Below are positions 36,846-46,448 of a DNA stretch of 64,000 nt, in pieces. The stretch spans positions 4,712,001 through 4,776,000 of the forward strand of contig NZ_CP129613.1 of NCBI RefSeq assembly GCF_030486405.1, in the 5' to 3' direction. Numbering within the stretch: position 1 is the stretch's first letter; every line of letters begins with the position of its first letter. Under the pieces are notes generated by a model. The model was not told where the DNA came from, did no database searches, and saw only the letters and a program-made list of their open reading frames with translations. The stretch comes from Mycolicibacterium sp. HK-90. Lineage in GTDB: Bacteria; Actinomycetota; Actinomycetes; Mycobacteriales; Mycobacteriaceae. A program made the position numbers and the translations under genes.

Positions 36846-39800
36846 GTGAGCAGTTCACCTTCACCATTCGGTCAGAACGAGTGGTTGGTCGAGGAGATGT
36901 ATCGCAAGTTCCGCGAGGATCCCTCTTCGGTGGATCCGAGTTGGCACGAATTTCTGGTCGACTACTCCCCTGAGCCGACCACCGACAACGCGGTCGCCAA
37001 CGGCCAGTCGGCGCCGCCGGTCGCGCCGCCCACCCCCGCTCCGGCACCTCCGGCCGCCCCCGCGCCCCCGGCCGCTCCGGCCGCCGCACCCGCGAAGGCG
37101 GCCCCGGCCAAGCCGGCTCCGGCAAAGGCCGCGAAGCCGGGCCCCGCCCCCGCCGAAGGTGACGAGTCGCAGGTGCTGCGCGGCGCCGCGGCCGCGGTGG
37201 TCAAGAACATGAACGCCTCGCTGGAGGTGCCCACCGCGACGAGCGTGCGGGCCATCCCGGCCAAGCTGATGATCGACAACCGGGTCGTCATCAACAACCA
37301 CCTCAAGCGCACTCGCGGCGGCAAGATCAGCTTCACCCACCTGCTCGGCTACGCCATCGTGCAGGCGGTCAAGAAGTTCCCGAACATGAACCGGTACTTC
37401 GCCGAGTCCAACGGCAAGCCGGCCGCGGTCACCCCGGCCCACACCAACCTGGGCCTGGCCATCGACCTGCCCGGCAAGGACGGCAACCGTTCACTGGTGG
37501 TGGCCGCCATCAAGCGTTGCGAGACAATGCATTTCGGCCAGTTCATCGCAGCCTACGAGGACATCGTGCGGCGGGCCCGCGACGGCAAGCTGACCGCCGA
37601 GGACTTCTCCGGCGTGACCATCTCCCTGACCAATCCGGGCACGCTGGGAACCGTGCACTCGGTGCCGCGGCTCATGCAGGGGCAGGGTGCGATCATCGGC
37701 GCGGGCGCCATGGAGTACCCGGCCGAATTCCAGGGCGCCAGTGAAGAGCGCATCGCCGAGTTGGGTATCGGCAAGCTGATCACCCTGACCTCGACGTACG
37801 ACCACCGCATCATCCAGGGCGCGGAGTCCGGCGACTTCCTGCGCACCATCCACCAGCTGCTCCTCGACGACGAGTTCTTCGACGAGATCTTCCGCGAGCT
37901 CGGCATCCCCTACGAGCCGGTGCGCTGGCGCACCGACAACCCGGACTCGATCGCGGACAAGAACGCCCGGGTCATCGAGCTGATCGCGGCCTACCGCAAC
38001 CGCGGCCATCTGATGGCCGACATCGACCCGCTGCGGCTGGACAACACCCGCTTCCGCAGCCACCCCGACCTCGACGTCAACACCCACGGGCTGACGCTGT
38101 GGGACCTGGACCGCGAGTTCAAGGTCGACGGGTTCTCCGGCAAGCAGCACATGAAGCTGCGTGACGTGCTGTCGGTGCTGCGCGATGCGTACTGCCGCCA
38201 CATCGGCGTGGAGTACACCCACATCCTCGAGCCCGAGCAGCAGCGGTGGATCCAGGACCGGGTCGAGGTCAAGCACGACAAGCCGACGGTCGCCGAGCAG
38301 AAGTACATCCTGAGCAAGCTCAACGCGGCCGAGGCGTTCGAGACCTTCCTGCAGACCAAATACGTTGGGCAGAAGCGCTTCTCACTGGAAGGTGCGGAGA
38401 CCGTCATCCCGATGATGGACGCCGTGATCGACCAGTGTGCCGAGCACGCGCTCAACGAGGTGGTCATCGGCATGCCGCACCGCGGCCGGCTCAACGTGCT
38501 GGCGAACATCGTGGGCAAGCCCTACAGCCAGATCTTCACCGAGTTCGAGGGCAACCTGAACCCGAGTCAGGCGCACGGCTCCGGCGACGTGAAGTACCAC
38601 CTCGGCGCGACCGGCACCTACATCCAGATGTTCGGCGACAACGACATCGAGGTGTCGCTCACCGCCAACCCGAGCCACCTCGAGGCCGTCGACCCGGTGC
38701 TGGAGGGCCTGGTCCGGGCCAAGCAGGACCTGCTGGACGCCGGCCGGGACGCCGACGGCTCCGGCGAGTACCCCGTCGTCCCGCTGATGCTGCACGGCGA
38801 CGCCGCGTTCGCCGGCCAGGGCGTCGTTGCCGAGACGCTGAACCTCGCCCTGCTGGATGGTTACCGCACCGGCGGCACCATCCACATCGTGGTGAACAAC
38901 CAGATCGGGTTCACCACGGCGCCAACGGATTCGCGCTCCAGCGAGTACTGCACCGACGTGGCCAAGATGATCGGCGCGCCGATCTTCCACGTGAACGGCG
39001 ACGACCCGGAGGCCTGCGCCTGGGTGGCGCGGCTGGCGGTGGACTTCCGCCAGGCGTTCAAGAAGGACGTCATCATCGACATGCTGTGCTACCGCCGCCG
39101 CGGGCACAACGAGGGCGACGACCCGTCGATGACCCAGCCGTACATGTACGACGTCATCGACACCAAGCGCGGCTCCCGCAAGGCCTACACCGAAGCCCTG
39201 ATCGGCCGCGGTGACATCTCGATGAAAGAGGCCGAGGACGCCCTGCGCGATTACCAGGGTCAGCTCGAGCGGGTGTTCAACGAGGTCCGCGAACTGGAGA
39301 AGCACGCGGCCGAGCCGAGCGAATCGGTCGAGGCCGACCAGCAGATCCCGCAGCGCCTGTCCACCGCGGTCGACAAGTCGCTGCTGGCCCGCATCGGCGA
39401 CTCCCACCTGGCCGTCCCCGAGGGCTTCACCGTGCATCCGCGCGTCAAGCCGGTGCTGGAGAAGCGCCGCGAGATGGCGTACGAGGGCAAGATCGACTGG
39501 GCGTTCGCCGAGTTGCTGGCGCTCGGATCGCTGATCGCCGAGGGCAAGCTGATCCGGCTGTCCGGTCAGGACACCCAGCGCGGCACGTTCACCCAGCGTC
39601 ACTCGGTGATCGTCGACCGCAAGACCGGCGAGGAGTTCACCCCGCTGCAGCTGCTGGCCACCAACACCGACGGCACCCCGACCGGGGGCAAGTTCCTGGT
39701 GTACAACTCGGCGCTGTCCGAGTTTGCCGCGGTGGGCTTCGAATACGGCTACTCGGTGGGCAACCCGGACGCACTTGTGTTGTGGGAGGCCCAGTTCGGC

Positions 39801-40550
39801 GACTTCGTCAACGGTGCCCAGTCGATCATCGACGAGTTCATCTCCTCCGGTGAGGCCAAGTGGGGTCAGCTCTCCGACGTCGTGCTGCTGCTGCCGCACG
39901 GCCACGAGGGCCAGGGTCCCGACCACACCTCGGGCCGCATCGAGCGGTTCCTGCAGCTGTGGGCCGAGGGTTCGATGACCATCGCGGTGCCGTCGACCCC
40001 GGCGAACTACTTCCACCTGCTGCGGCGCCACGGCCTCGACGGCATCCAGCGTCCGCTGATCGTGTTCACCCCGAAGTCGATGCTGCGCAACAAGGCCGCG
40101 GTCAGCGACATCCGCGACTTCACCGAGAACAAGTTCCGCTCGGTGCTGGAGGAGCCCGTCTACACCGACGGCGAGGGTGACCGCGACAAGGTCCGGCGGG
40201 TCCTGCTGACCAGCGGCAAGCTCTACTACGAGCTGGCCGCCCGCAAGGCCAAGGACAACCGCGAGGACGTCGCGATCGTGCGGCTCGAACAGCTCGCCCC
40301 GCTGCCGCGGCGCCGGCTGGCCGAGACGCTGGACCGCTACCCGAACGTCACGGAGAAGTTCTGGGTGCAGGAGGAGCCAGCCAACCAGGGTGCCTGGCCG
40401 TCGCTGGGCCTGACCCTGCCCGAGGTGTTGCCCGAGTACTTCAACCCGATCAAGCGCATCTCGCGGCGCGCGATGTCGGCGCCGTCATCGGGGTCGTCGA
40501 AGGTCCATGCGGTCGAGCAGCAGGAGATCATCGACCTGGCTTTCGAATAA
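36846..40550 (+). CDS. kgd: Multifunctional 2-oxoglutarate decarboxylase/dehydrogenase Kgd (Rv1248c orthologue)
   Basis: 1234 residues from the GTG at 36846 ([17 protein letters not shown]). The N-terminal short domain is followed by an alanine/proline-rich linker and an E2-type succinyltransferase domain with the catalytic [12 protein letters not shown] near 317. The thiamine-diphosphate E1 core follows ([40 protein letters not shown]) and a C-terminal transketolase-like part. It combines E1 and E2 activities with carboligase (2-hydroxy-3-oxoadipate synthase) activity and is inhibited by GarA in mycobacteria. It acts in the TCA cycle. The upstream 121-base gap contains three ACACAAG repeats of unknown meaning. 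Confidence 0.97.
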   Translation: MSSSPSPFGQNEWLVEEMYRKFREDPSSVDPSWHEFLVDYSPEPTTDNAVANGQSAPPVAPPTPAPAPPAAPAPPAAPAAAPAKAAPAKPAPAKAAKPGPAPAEGDESQVLRGAAAAVVKNMNASLEVPTATSVRAIPAKLMIDNRVVINNHLKRTRGGKISFTHLLGYAIVQAVKKFPNMNRYFAESNGKPAAVTPAHTNLGLAIDLPGKDGNRSLVVAAIKRCETMHFGQFIAAYEDIVRRARDGKLTAEDFSGVTISLTNPGTLGTVHSVPRLMQGQGAIIGAGAMEYPAEFQGASEERIAELGIGKLITLTSTYDHRIIQGAESGDFLRTIHQLLLDDEFFDEIFRELGIPYEPVRWRTDNPDSIADKNARVIELIAAYRNRGHLMADIDPLRLDNTRFRSHPDLDVNTHGLTLWDLDREFKVDGFSGKQHMKLRDVLSVLRDAYCRHIGVEYTHILEPEQQRWIQDRVEVKHDKPTVAEQKYILSKLNAAEAFETFLQTKYVGQKRFSLEGAETVIPMMDAVIDQCAEHALNEVVIGMPHRGRLNVLANIVGKPYSQIFTEFEGNLNPSQAHGSGDVKYHLGATGTYIQMFGDNDIEVSLTANPSHLEAVDPVLEGLVRAKQDLLDAGRDADGSGEYPVVPLMLHGDAAFAGQGVVAETLNLALLDGYRTGGTIHIVVNNQIGFTTAPTDSRSSEYCTDVAKMIGAPIFHVNGDDPEACAWVARLAVDFRQAFKKDVIIDMLCYRRRGHNEGDDPSMTQPYMYDVIDTKRGSRKAYTEALIGRGDISMKEAEDALRDYQGQLERVFNEVRELEKHAAEPSESVEADQQIPQRLSTAVDKSLLARIGDSHLAVPEGFTVHPRVKPVLEKRREMAYEGKIDWAFAELLALGSLIAEGKLIRLSGQDTQRGTFTQRHSVIVDRKTGEEFTPLQLLATNTDGTPTGGKFLVYNSALSEFAAVGFEYGYSVGNPDALVLWEAQFGDFVNGAQSIIDEFISSGEAKWGQLSDVVLLLPHGHEGQGPDHTSGRIERFLQLWAEGSMTIAVPSTPANYFHLLRRHGLDGIQRPLIVFTPKSMLRNKAAVSDIRDFTENKFRSVLEEPVYTDGEGDRDKVRRVLLTSGKLYYELAARKAKDNREDVAIVRLEQLAPLPRRRLAETLDRYPNVTEKFWVQEEPANQGAWPSLGLTLPEVLPEYFNPIKRISRRAMSAPSSGSSKVHAVEQQEIIDLAFE

Positions 40551-40571
40551 ACCGCTTCACCACATCAACGG

Positions 40572-40604
40572 AATGGTCGCTGCCGCACGTCGGTGGCGAC
40601 CATT
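40572..40604 (+). terminator. Hairpin after kgd
   Basis: AATGGTCGC (40572-40580) pairs perfectly with GCGACCATT (40596-40604) around a 15-base loop, 21 bases after the kgd stop. It is followed by TCGTTGTT, a weak U-containing tail. Confidence 0.6.
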
Positions 40605-40682
40605 TCGTTGTTCTGGGCATGGGTTTCGATCACCACGCGCACAACACTGGGCCGACCGAGCGGCGGTAACTAGACAACTAGG

Positions 40683-41996
40683 GTGACTTTGACGCCCGTC
40701 GCCGTCCCCGCCCAGGACGGCCCAGCGACACCCGCCTCCAAGACCGTCCGCACCGCCGTGTTGGCGAGCGTGCTCGGCACGACGATCGAGTGGTACGACT
40801 TCTTCCTGTACGCCACGGCCGCGAGCCTGGTGTTCAACCACACCTTCTTCCCGGACCAGAGTTCGTTCGTCGGCACGATGCTCGCGTTCGCCACGTTCGC
40901 GGTCGGGTTCGTGGTGCGACCGATCGGCGGATTCGTGTTCGGCCACATCGGCGACCGGATCGGCCGCAAGAAGACGCTCGCGCTCACCATGCTGTTGATG
41001 GGCGCGGCCACCGCGCTGATGGGTCTGCTGCCCACCGCGGCGCAGATCGGCGTGCTCGCGCCCATCCTGCTGCTGGTGCTGCGTGTGGTTCAGGGATTCG
41101 CCCTGGGCGGCGAATGGGCCGGCGCGGTGCTGCTGGCCGTCGAGCACAGCCCGCGGCATCGCCGGGGATTGTTCGGCAGCATCCCGCAGGTCGGGCTGGC
41201 GCTGGGCCTGGCGCTGGGCACCGGGGTGTTCGTGCTGCTGCAGCTGTGGTTGTCGGCCGAGGCGTTCCAGAGTTACGGGTGGCGAATCGCGTTCCTGTTC
41301 AGCATCGTGCTGGTGATCTTCGGCGTCGTGGTGCGATTCCGGGTGGCCGAGACCCCGGCGTTCGAGAAGCTGCGTGAGGACGACGAACGCTCAGCCGTCC
41401 CGGTGAAGGAGATCTTCCGGCCACCGGCGCTGCGGTCGACCGTGCTCGGGTTGCTGTCGCGCTGGGGCGAGGGCGCCGCGTTCAACACCTGGGGCGTGTT
41501 CACCATCGCGTACGCCACCACCACGCTGCACCTGGGCAAGGTGCCGGTACTGGTGGTGGTGACTGCGGCGGCACTGCTGATGGCGGTGCTGCTGCCGGTG
41601 TCGGGTCTGCTCGCCGACCGGTTCAGCCCGAAAGCGGTCTACGCCTCCGGTATCACCGCCTACGCCGTGGTGGTGTTCCCCGCGTTCGCCTTGTTCAACA
41701 CGGGCAGTATCGCGGCGTACGCGATCGGAATGCTGTTGGCGTTCGGCATCATTCATGCCTGGTTCTACGGCGCACAGGGCACCCTGTACGCGTCGCTGTT
41801 CCCGACGCGCACCCGCTACACCGGGCTGTCGACGGTGTATCAGCTGTCGGGGGTGTACGCCTCGGGCCTGACCCCGATGATCCTGACGGCGCTGATCGCC
41901 GCGGGCGGCGGCTCGCCCTGGCCGGCCTGCGGGTATCTGGTGGCCACGGCGGTGATCAGCGTCATCGCCACCCTGCTGCTGCGCCCCGAGCACTAG
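40683..41996 (+). CDS. MHS-family MFS transporter (metabolite:H+ symporter)
   Basis: 437 residues from a GTG at 40683. The TTIEWYDFFLYATAA motif in TM1, GHIGDRIGRKKTLALTM after TM2 and VVQGFALGGEWAGAVLL in TM4 mark the MHS subfamily (shikimate, citrate, proline/betaine symporters). About 12 membrane segments. It imports an organic acid or compatible solute with protons. Which one is not evident. It is convergent with the map gene. Confidence 0.88.
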   Translation: MTLTPVAVPAQDGPATPASKTVRTAVLASVLGTTIEWYDFFLYATAASLVFNHTFFPDQSSFVGTMLAFATFAVGFVVRPIGGFVFGHIGDRIGRKKTLALTMLLMGAATALMGLLPTAAQIGVLAPILLLVLRVVQGFALGGEWAGAVLLAVEHSPRHRRGLFGSIPQVGLALGLALGTGVFVLLQLWLSAEAFQSYGWRIAFLFSIVLVIFGVVVRFRVAETPAFEKLREDDERSAVPVKEIFRPPALRSTVLGLLSRWGEGAAFNTWGVFTIAYATTTLHLGKVPVLVVVTAAALLMAVLLPVSGLLADRFSPKAVYASGITAYAVVVFPAFALFNTGSIAAYAIGMLLAFGIIHAWFYGAQGTLYASLFPTRTRYTGLSTVYQLSGVYASGLTPMILTALIAAGGGSPWPACGYLVATAVISVIATLLLRPEH

Positions 41997-42009
41997 GGGC
42001 GCCGGCGGG

Positions 42010-42771
42010 TCAGCACGTCAGTACCAGCGGACCCGATTCGGTGATCGCCACGGTGTTCTCGGTGTGCGCGGTGCGCGAACCGTCGGCCGATCGGATGGTC
42101 CAGCCGTCGCGGTCGTAGATGATCCGGTTGGTTCCCGCGGCGAACCACGGTTCGAGCGCCAGCGTCATCCCCGCGCGCAGCTTCATGCCCCGGCCGGGCT
42201 TGCCCCGGTTCGGCACATGCGGGTCCTCATGCATGGTCCGGCCCAGGCCGTGCCCGCCGAATTCGACGTTGACCGGATAGCCGTATTCGGCGGCGACGGT
42301 GCCGATGGCGGCTGAGATGTCGCCGAGCCGGTTGCCGGGTACGGCCGCGGCGGTACCGGCGGCCAGCGCCTCCTCGGTGGCCCGGACCAACCGGACATCG
42401 GCGGGTGCCGGGGTGCCGACGATCACGGTGCGCGCCGCGTCGGCGACCCAGCCGTCGATGGAGACCGCGAAGTCCATGGTGAGCACGTCGCCGTCGCCCA
42501 ACCGGTAATCGTGCGGAAGGCCGTGCAGCACAGCGTCGTTGACCGACAAGCAGATCACGTTGCGGAACGGGCCCTTCCCGAAGGACGGGTCGTAGTCCCA
42601 GTAACACGACTCGGCGCCACGGCGTTTCACCATGTCGCGGGCGTGGTGCTCCAGGTCGAGCAGGTTCACTCCGATGTCGGCGAGCCCACTCAACTCGGTG
42701 AGCACCTCGGCCACGAACCGCCCGGTGACCCGCATGCGCTCGATTTCGTCGTCGGTCTTGAGCTCGATCAT
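42010..42771 (-). CDS. map: Type I methionine aminopeptidase
   Basis: 253 residues from the ATG at 42771 (MIELKTDDEIERMR), a complete type I enzyme without N-terminal extension. The five metal ligands are present: two aspartates in MDFAVSIDGWVADAA, His in GGHGLGRTMHED, Glu in LALEPW and Glu in HTENTVAI. It removes initiator methionine in the cytosol. Mycobacteria normally have two housekeeping copies elsewhere, so this one divergent to its own XRE regulator may be a specialised or conditional paralogue. Its promoter region carries twin palindromes. Confidence 0.9.
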   Translation of the reverse strand: MIELKTDDEIERMRVTGRFVAEVLTELSGLADIGVNLLDLEHHARDMVKRRGAESCYWDYDPSFGKGPFRNVICLSVNDAVLHGLPHDYRLGDGDVLTMDFAVSIDGWVADAARTVIVGTPAPADVRLVRATEEALAAGTAAAVPGNRLGDISAAIGTVAAEYGYPVNVEFGGHGLGRTMHEDPHVPNRGKPGRGMKLRAGMTLALEPWFAAGTNRIIYDRDGWTIRSADGSRTAHTENTVAITESGPLVLTC

Positions 42772-42785
42772 GTCCAGCCTTCCTC

Positions 42786-42822
42786 GGTATTTAAATACCA
42801 ACACTAGCGGTATATAAATACC
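42786..42822. promoter_or_regulatory. Twin palindromic operators between map and the XRE regulator
   Basis: GGTATTTAAATACC at 42786-42799 is a perfect 14-bp palindrome. A near-identical GGTATATAAATACC lies at 42809-42822, with its CG flanks extending the symmetry. Their centres are 23 bases apart, about two helical turns. AT-rich palindromes of this kind in a GC-rich genome are typical XRE-dimer operators, and the second contains a TATAAA that may be a -10. Confidence 0.72.
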
Positions 42823-42839
42823 GGCGCTACCGTGGTCTC

Positions 42840-43127
42840 GTGGTTCGCACGCCGCTCACCCCCGCACAGATCGCCGCCGGCCGACGGCTCGGTGAGACGC
42901 TGCGCGCCGCCCGGGCCGACCGCCCACTCGACGAGGTGGCCGAGCAGGCCGGCATCTCCCCGGAGACGCTGCGGAAGATCGAGACCGGGCGCCTGCCCTC
43001 CCCCGCGTTCGGCACCGTCGTCGGCCTCAGTGTCGCGCTGGAAATCCCGCTGCAGACCCTGGCCGACGTGTGGCGCGAGGCCGCCGCAACCGAGGCCGCC
43101 ATATGCGAGACCGCTGGTACCGCGTAA
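42840..43127 (+). CDS. XRE-type helix-turn-helix regulator
   Basis: 95 residues from a GTG at 42840. A single Cro/CI-type HTH spans residues ~15-72 (GRRLGETLRAARADRPLDEVAEQAGISPETLRKIETGRLPSPAFGTVVGLS), followed by a short helical tail. It lies 17 bases after the second operator, so it is almost certainly autoregulated and may control the divergent map gene. It is followed by the SDR gene after 43 bases. It replaces the relBE toxin-antitoxin pair found near here in M. tuberculosis. Confidence 0.85.
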   Translation: MVRTPLTPAQIAAGRRLGETLRAARADRPLDEVAEQAGISPETLRKIETGRLPSPAFGTVVGLSVALEIPLQTLADVWREAAATEAAICETAGTA

Positions 43128-43170
43128 CCTCGTAACTCAACACGTGTCGGACTACGCGAGGGAGTGTTCC

Positions 43171-43995
43171 ATGGAGGGCTTCGCCGGAAAGGTCGCCGTC
43201 GTCACCGGTGCCGGATCGGGCATCGGACAGGCGCTGGCAATCGAACTCGGACGTTCCGGGGCGAAACTGGCGATCTGCGACGTCGACACCGAAGGCCTGG
43301 CGGTCACCGAGGAACGCCTCAAGGCGATCGGCGCCGAGGTGAAGACCGACCGGCTCGATGTGACCGAGCGCGAGGCATTCCTGCTCTACGCCGACGCGGT
43401 CAAGGAGCATTTCGGCAAGGTCAACCAGATCTACAACAACGCAGGCATCGCCTTCACCGGTGACGTCGAGGTCAGCCAGTTCAAGGACATCGAGCGGGTG
43501 ATGGACGTCGACTACTGGGGCGTCGTCAACGGCACGAAGGCGTTCCTGCCGTACCTGATCGAATCCGGCGACGGTCACGTCGTCAACGTCTCCAGCCTCT
43601 TCGGGCTGCTCGCCGTGCCCGGGCAGGCGGCCTACAACTCGGCCAAGTTCGCGGTCCGTGGCTTCACCGAGGCCCTGCGCCAGGAGATGGCCGTCGCCAA
43701 GCACCCCGTCAAGGTGACCTGCGTGCATCCCGGCGGTATCAAGACCGCCATCGCGCGCAACTCCACCGCCGCCGAGGGCCTGGACCAGAAGGCCCTCGCC
43801 GAGGCGTTCGACCGGAAGCTCGCCAACACCACCCCGCAGCGCGCGGCCAAGATCATCCTCGAGGCCGTCCGCAAGGACAAGGCCCGCGTGCTGGTGGGGG
43901 CCGACGCCAAGGTCCTCGACCTCATCGTGCGCATCACCGGCTCGGGCTACCAGAAGCTGTTCGCCTCGGCGATCGGGAAGGTCATGCCGCGCTGA
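43171..43995 (+). CDS. Short-chain dehydrogenase/reductase (Rv1245c orthologue)
   Basis: 274 residues. Classical SDR motifs: cofactor-binding TGAGSGIGQA near 14-24, IYNNAGIAF near 90, and the active-site VVNVSSLFGLLAVPGQAAYNSAKFA with Ser-Tyr-Lys. D at the end of beta-2 (ICDVDTEG) favours NAD(H). A GGGAG sequence 8 bases upstream supports the ATG at 43171. The substrate is unknown. It is convergent with the MgtC gene, with a hairpin containing both stop codons. Confidence 0.9.
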   Translation: MEGFAGKVAVVTGAGSGIGQALAIELGRSGAKLAICDVDTEGLAVTEERLKAIGAEVKTDRLDVTEREAFLLYADAVKEHFGKVNQIYNNAGIAFTGDVEVSQFKDIERVMDVDYWGVVNGTKAFLPYLIESGDGHVVNVSSLFGLLAVPGQAAYNSAKFAVRGFTEALRQEMAVAKHPVKVTCVHPGGIKTAIARNSTAAEGLDQKALAEAFDRKLANTTPQRAAKIILEAVRKDKARVLVGADAKVLDLIVRITGSGYQKLFASAIGKVMPR

Positions 43996-44012
43996 CGCCC
44001 AAACCGCGTCAG
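43992..44012. terminator. Bidirectional hairpin overlapping both stop codons (SDR/MgtC)
   Basis: CTGACGC (43992-43998) and GCGTCAG (44006-44012) form a perfect 7-bp stem around a 7-base loop. The arms include the TGA of the SDR gene and the TGA of the MgtC gene, so the terminator and both gene ends share one sequence. Confidence 0.55.
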
Positions 44013-44725
44013 TCCTGATCCTCGCGAGTGCCAGGTTCGTCGATCTGCCACCGCACACTGATCACGGCGGGTTCGAACGACAGTCGGCTCACGGCGGTCT
44101 CCATGCCCTTGTCGTCACGTCCCGGCGCGCTCAAGGTCGCGCACACCTCGACCCGACCGCCCTCCGCCAGGTGGGTGCTCTGTACCGACTGCAGGGCAAA
44201 GTCCGTGCGGGACAACGCATCGACCAGAATCGTTCGCACGTGCGCCTCGGCGCTGTCGTCAGCCGTCGCGCGGAACGTGTAGGTCGTCGGGGTTTCGGTG
44301 CCCATGTCCGACCGGCGGTCGACGAACATCCCGACCGGCCGCAGGACCATGTGCACGGCGACCACCACCCCGGTGCCCGCGACAGCTTCGGCGTACATGC
44401 CCGCGCCGGCCAGTGCGCCGACCGCAGCCGAACACCACAGCGTGGCGGCGGTGTTCAGCCCGCGCACGGTCAGCCCCTCGCGGAGGATCACCCCACCACC
44501 GAGAAAACCGATACCGGACACGATCTGGGCGGCCACCCGGGTGGGGTCCGCGGTGGCACCGGCGAACCCGTGCGCCGAGAGCAGTACGAACAGTGTCGCC
44601 CCGGCCGCCACCAACGCATTGGTGCGCAGCCCGGCCATCCGGGCCCGGTACTGACGCTCCAATCCGATCAGGGCTCCCAGGCCGACGCCCGCGCCGAGGC
44701 GCAGCACCATCTCCGCAGTCGTCAT
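44009..44725 (-). CDS. MgtC/SapB family membrane protein
   Basis: 238 residues. The N-terminal ~130 residues carry four to five membrane segments with the family block LGALIGLERQYRARMAGLRTNALVAAGATLFVLLS and GGGVILREGLTVRGLNTAATLWCSAAVG. The C-terminal part is a soluble ACT-like domain. MgtC proteins modulate F-type ATP synthase and adaptation to low magnesium inside hosts. It lies 51 bases downstream of the CorA gene on the same strand, so it probably forms one operon with it. Confidence 0.88.
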   Translation of the reverse strand: MTTAEMVLRLGAGVGLGALIGLERQYRARMAGLRTNALVAAGATLFVLLSAHGFAGATADPTRVAAQIVSGIGFLGGGVILREGLTVRGLNTAATLWCSAAVGALAGAGMYAEAVAGTGVVVAVHMVLRPVGMFVDRRSDMGTETPTTYTFRATADDSAEAHVRTILVDALSRTDFALQSVQSTHLAEGGRVEVCATLSAPGRDDKGMETAVSRLSFEPAVISVRWQIDEPGTREDQD

Positions 44726-44776
44726 CCTGCGCTCGCTTTCGAATCGTGAAGTCTGTGGAGCCGGCTCGACCGGCGG

Positions 44777-45736
44777 TCAGCGCAGCCAGCCCTTGCGCTT
44801 GATGTAGGCCAGCGGGATCAGCGCGGCGACCAGGGTCATCAACGTGGTCACCAGGAACCCGTGCTCCCATTCGAGCTCGGGCATCCAGGTGAAGTTCATG
44901 CCGTAGAACGTGGCGATCAGCGTCGGCGGCAGGAACACCGCGGTGATGATCGTGAACACCTTCACGATCTGGTTCTGCTTGACGTCCAGCCACGTCATCA
45001 CCGACTGCTGCAGATAGCGGACCTTGTCGTGCTCGAACCCGGCGTGCTGCTTCACCCCGTCGATGTCGTCGATGAGGATCCGGATCAGCCCGTCCAGGCT
45101 GCCACCGTGCGCCGGGGTGTCGGCCATCAGGTGCCGGGCCGCCCGCGCCAGCAGCAGCTGCGATTCCTGGGTGCGGGAGACGATCTCCTCGGCCTGGTTC
45201 ATCCGCGACATCACGCCGCGCATCTCGGTGACGCCGATCTCCCGGCCGCTGTCGTCGTAACCGTTTGTGGCCATTTCGATTTCGTCGTTCATGGCCTCCA
45301 AGGCATCACTGGCGATCTCGATCACCCGCTCGGATGCCTCGTTGAGCGCCCACAGCAGCGCGTACATGATGCCGTGCGGTGATTCCACCAGCCCGGGGTT
45401 GCGGCGCATCTTGGCGATCGCCTTCTCGAACGGGGCGAACCGTTGCGCCGGCTGCAAGGTCACCAGGTGGTCGCGGCCGATGGCGAACATGACCGCCTCC
45501 CGCTCGATCACCCCACCACGGCTGAAGTTCACGACCACCGGCAGGTACAGGAAGTTGTCCGTCTCCCACACCCGGCCCTGCGTCGCCGCGAAATCCACCC
45601 CCAACTGATCCCGCAGCCGCGTGGCGGTCGCGGCATCGTCGGCCGAGAGCCGGATCCAGTGCCGTTCCAGCACGGCGGGCTCGAACTCCACGATCTGGGC
45701 GTCGGCGATCACCGCCGCATTCTGCTCCTGTGCCAT
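44777..45736 (-). CDS. CorA-type magnesium/cobalt transporter
   Basis: 319 residues. The N-terminal soluble alpha/beta domain and long stalk helix are followed by two C-terminal membrane segments with the pore motif YGMNFTWMPELEWEHG and a basic tail KRKGWLR, all typical of CorA/ZntB. It forms a pentameric channel for Mg2+ entry. Its start is 3 bases after the stop of a 60-residue membrane protein gene and MgtC follows, making a magnesium-related operon. A second, different CorA lies at 48652. Confidence 0.9.
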   Translation of the reverse strand: MAQEQNAAVIADAQIVEFEPAVLERHWIRLSADDAATATRLRDQLGVDFAATQGRVWETDNFLYLPVVVNFSRGGVIEREAVMFAIGRDHLVTLQPAQRFAPFEKAIAKMRRNPGLVESPHGIMYALLWALNEASERVIEIASDALEAMNDEIEMATNGYDDSGREIGVTEMRGVMSRMNQAEEIVSRTQESQLLLARAARHLMADTPAHGGSLDGLIRILIDDIDGVKQHAGFEHDKVRYLQQSVMTWLDVKQNQIVKVFTIITAVFLPPTLIATFYGMNFTWMPELEWEHGFLVTTLMTLVAALIPLAYIKRKGWLR

Positions 45737-45739
45737 GCG

Positions 45740-45922
45740 CTACTTCTCCTGGTGCACGGCCGAGCCGGACGAGGTACCGGCGGGGTGCTGCGGGTGGACA
45801 TAGTGCACGCCCAGCAGCCCCGCGCAGATCAACAGGTACAACGCGACCGTGAACCAGATGGCATCACGCTCCAGGTTCGGTGCCCGGCGCACCCGGCGGG
45901 CATCCTTCAACAACTGCGCCAT
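45740..45922 (-). CDS. Small single-pass membrane protein upstream of CorA
   Basis: 60 residues from the ATG at 45922. A basic N-terminus (KDARRVRRAP) precedes one hydrophobic helix (AIWFTVALYLLICAGLLGV, residues ~22-40), and the C-terminal 20 residues are hydrophilic. It lies immediately before the CorA gene and reads in the same direction, so it may be a small regulatory subunit of the transporter. A TTGGAG lies upstream of the ATG. I do not recognise the family. Confidence 0.6.
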   Translation of the reverse strand: MAQLLKDARRVRRAPNLERDAIWFTVALYLLICAGLLGVHYVHPQHPAGTSSGSAVHQEK

Positions 45923-46448
45923 GACGGCACTCCAATCACAAAAATGAGGTAAACGACTGTCCAGAAAGGGATTACAAGGCAGCAGGCGGATCAGGCAGAC
46001 CCGACATGAGGGCCTGCAGTGCCGCACTGCGCGCCGGCAGCCGGGGTTGACCCGGGCTGGGATGCCCAGCCGGGGCAGTGATTTCGGCACGCTGGAGCCG
46101 AACCTGAAAAAGACTGCGACGCCCTGTCACCAGGGCGCGACTCAAAGTCGTCACCACACACACTCCCGTCGAATCGGGATGATGCGTGCACAAACCAGAC
46201 AGTTGCGGAGAAGAAATCTCACCACCGCAAGCGGGCGCGGCTGTTACGCCGACAGGCCTATCCACAAGGGAGCGGCCACATTCCACGCGCTACTGTCATC
46301 CGGCATGTGCCGCTCACCTCACTTCCACTCGCTGTTGGGCACACCGGACCGTCCGGCGCGCCTCAGCCAGTAAAGCCCGTCTTCGGCTCGCGGTCAACAT
46401 GACTCACGTCAACAAGCCGTAAAGAAGGCCGGAAGCGCCGGATCCTTG
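45923..46448 (-). other. 526-base leader/intergenic region upstream of the CorA operon
   Basis: Between lpqZ and the small membrane protein gene, all on the minus strand. It holds a 6-bp-arm palindrome at 46344-46356 and a hairpin at 46120-46137 (CGCCCTG arms). On the minus-strand RNA the second has a GUGA tetraloop, a GNRA type. A third hairpin lies at 46055-46071 (GGCTGGG arms, extended to 46051-46074), and a candidate leader peptide at 45972-46154. I could not match the M-box magnesium riboswitch consensus. The structure suggests an RNA-based control element for magnesium transport. Confidence 0.5.
45972..46154 (-). CDS. Candidate 60-residue proline-rich leader peptide of the CorA/MgtC operon
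   Basis: The frame from the GTG at 46154 follows a GGGAG spaced 8 bases upstream, and reads 60 codons to TAA at 45972, 49 bases before the small membrane protein. The C-terminal half is proline-rich (AGHPSPGQPRLP) and ends GLPDPPAAL, with an Asp-Pro-Pro run likely to slow ribosomes. Two perfect hairpins lie inside it. Third-position GC is lower than in neighbours by my count, so it may not be a conserved protein. It resembles in principle the proline-rich leader peptides that sense magnesium in enterobacteria. Confidence 0.35.
   Translation of the reverse strand: MTTLSRALVTGRRSLFQVRLQRAEITAPAGHPSPGQPRLPARSAALQALMSGLPDPPAAL

Noticed and set aside
46047..46373. 108-residue plus-strand open frame in the leader region
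   Set aside because: No ribosome binding site or recognisable protein, and both flanking transcripts run on the minus strand.
45923..46448. M-box magnesium riboswitch
   Set aside because: Looked for the conserved M-box segments before the CorA operon on the minus strand and did not find them.
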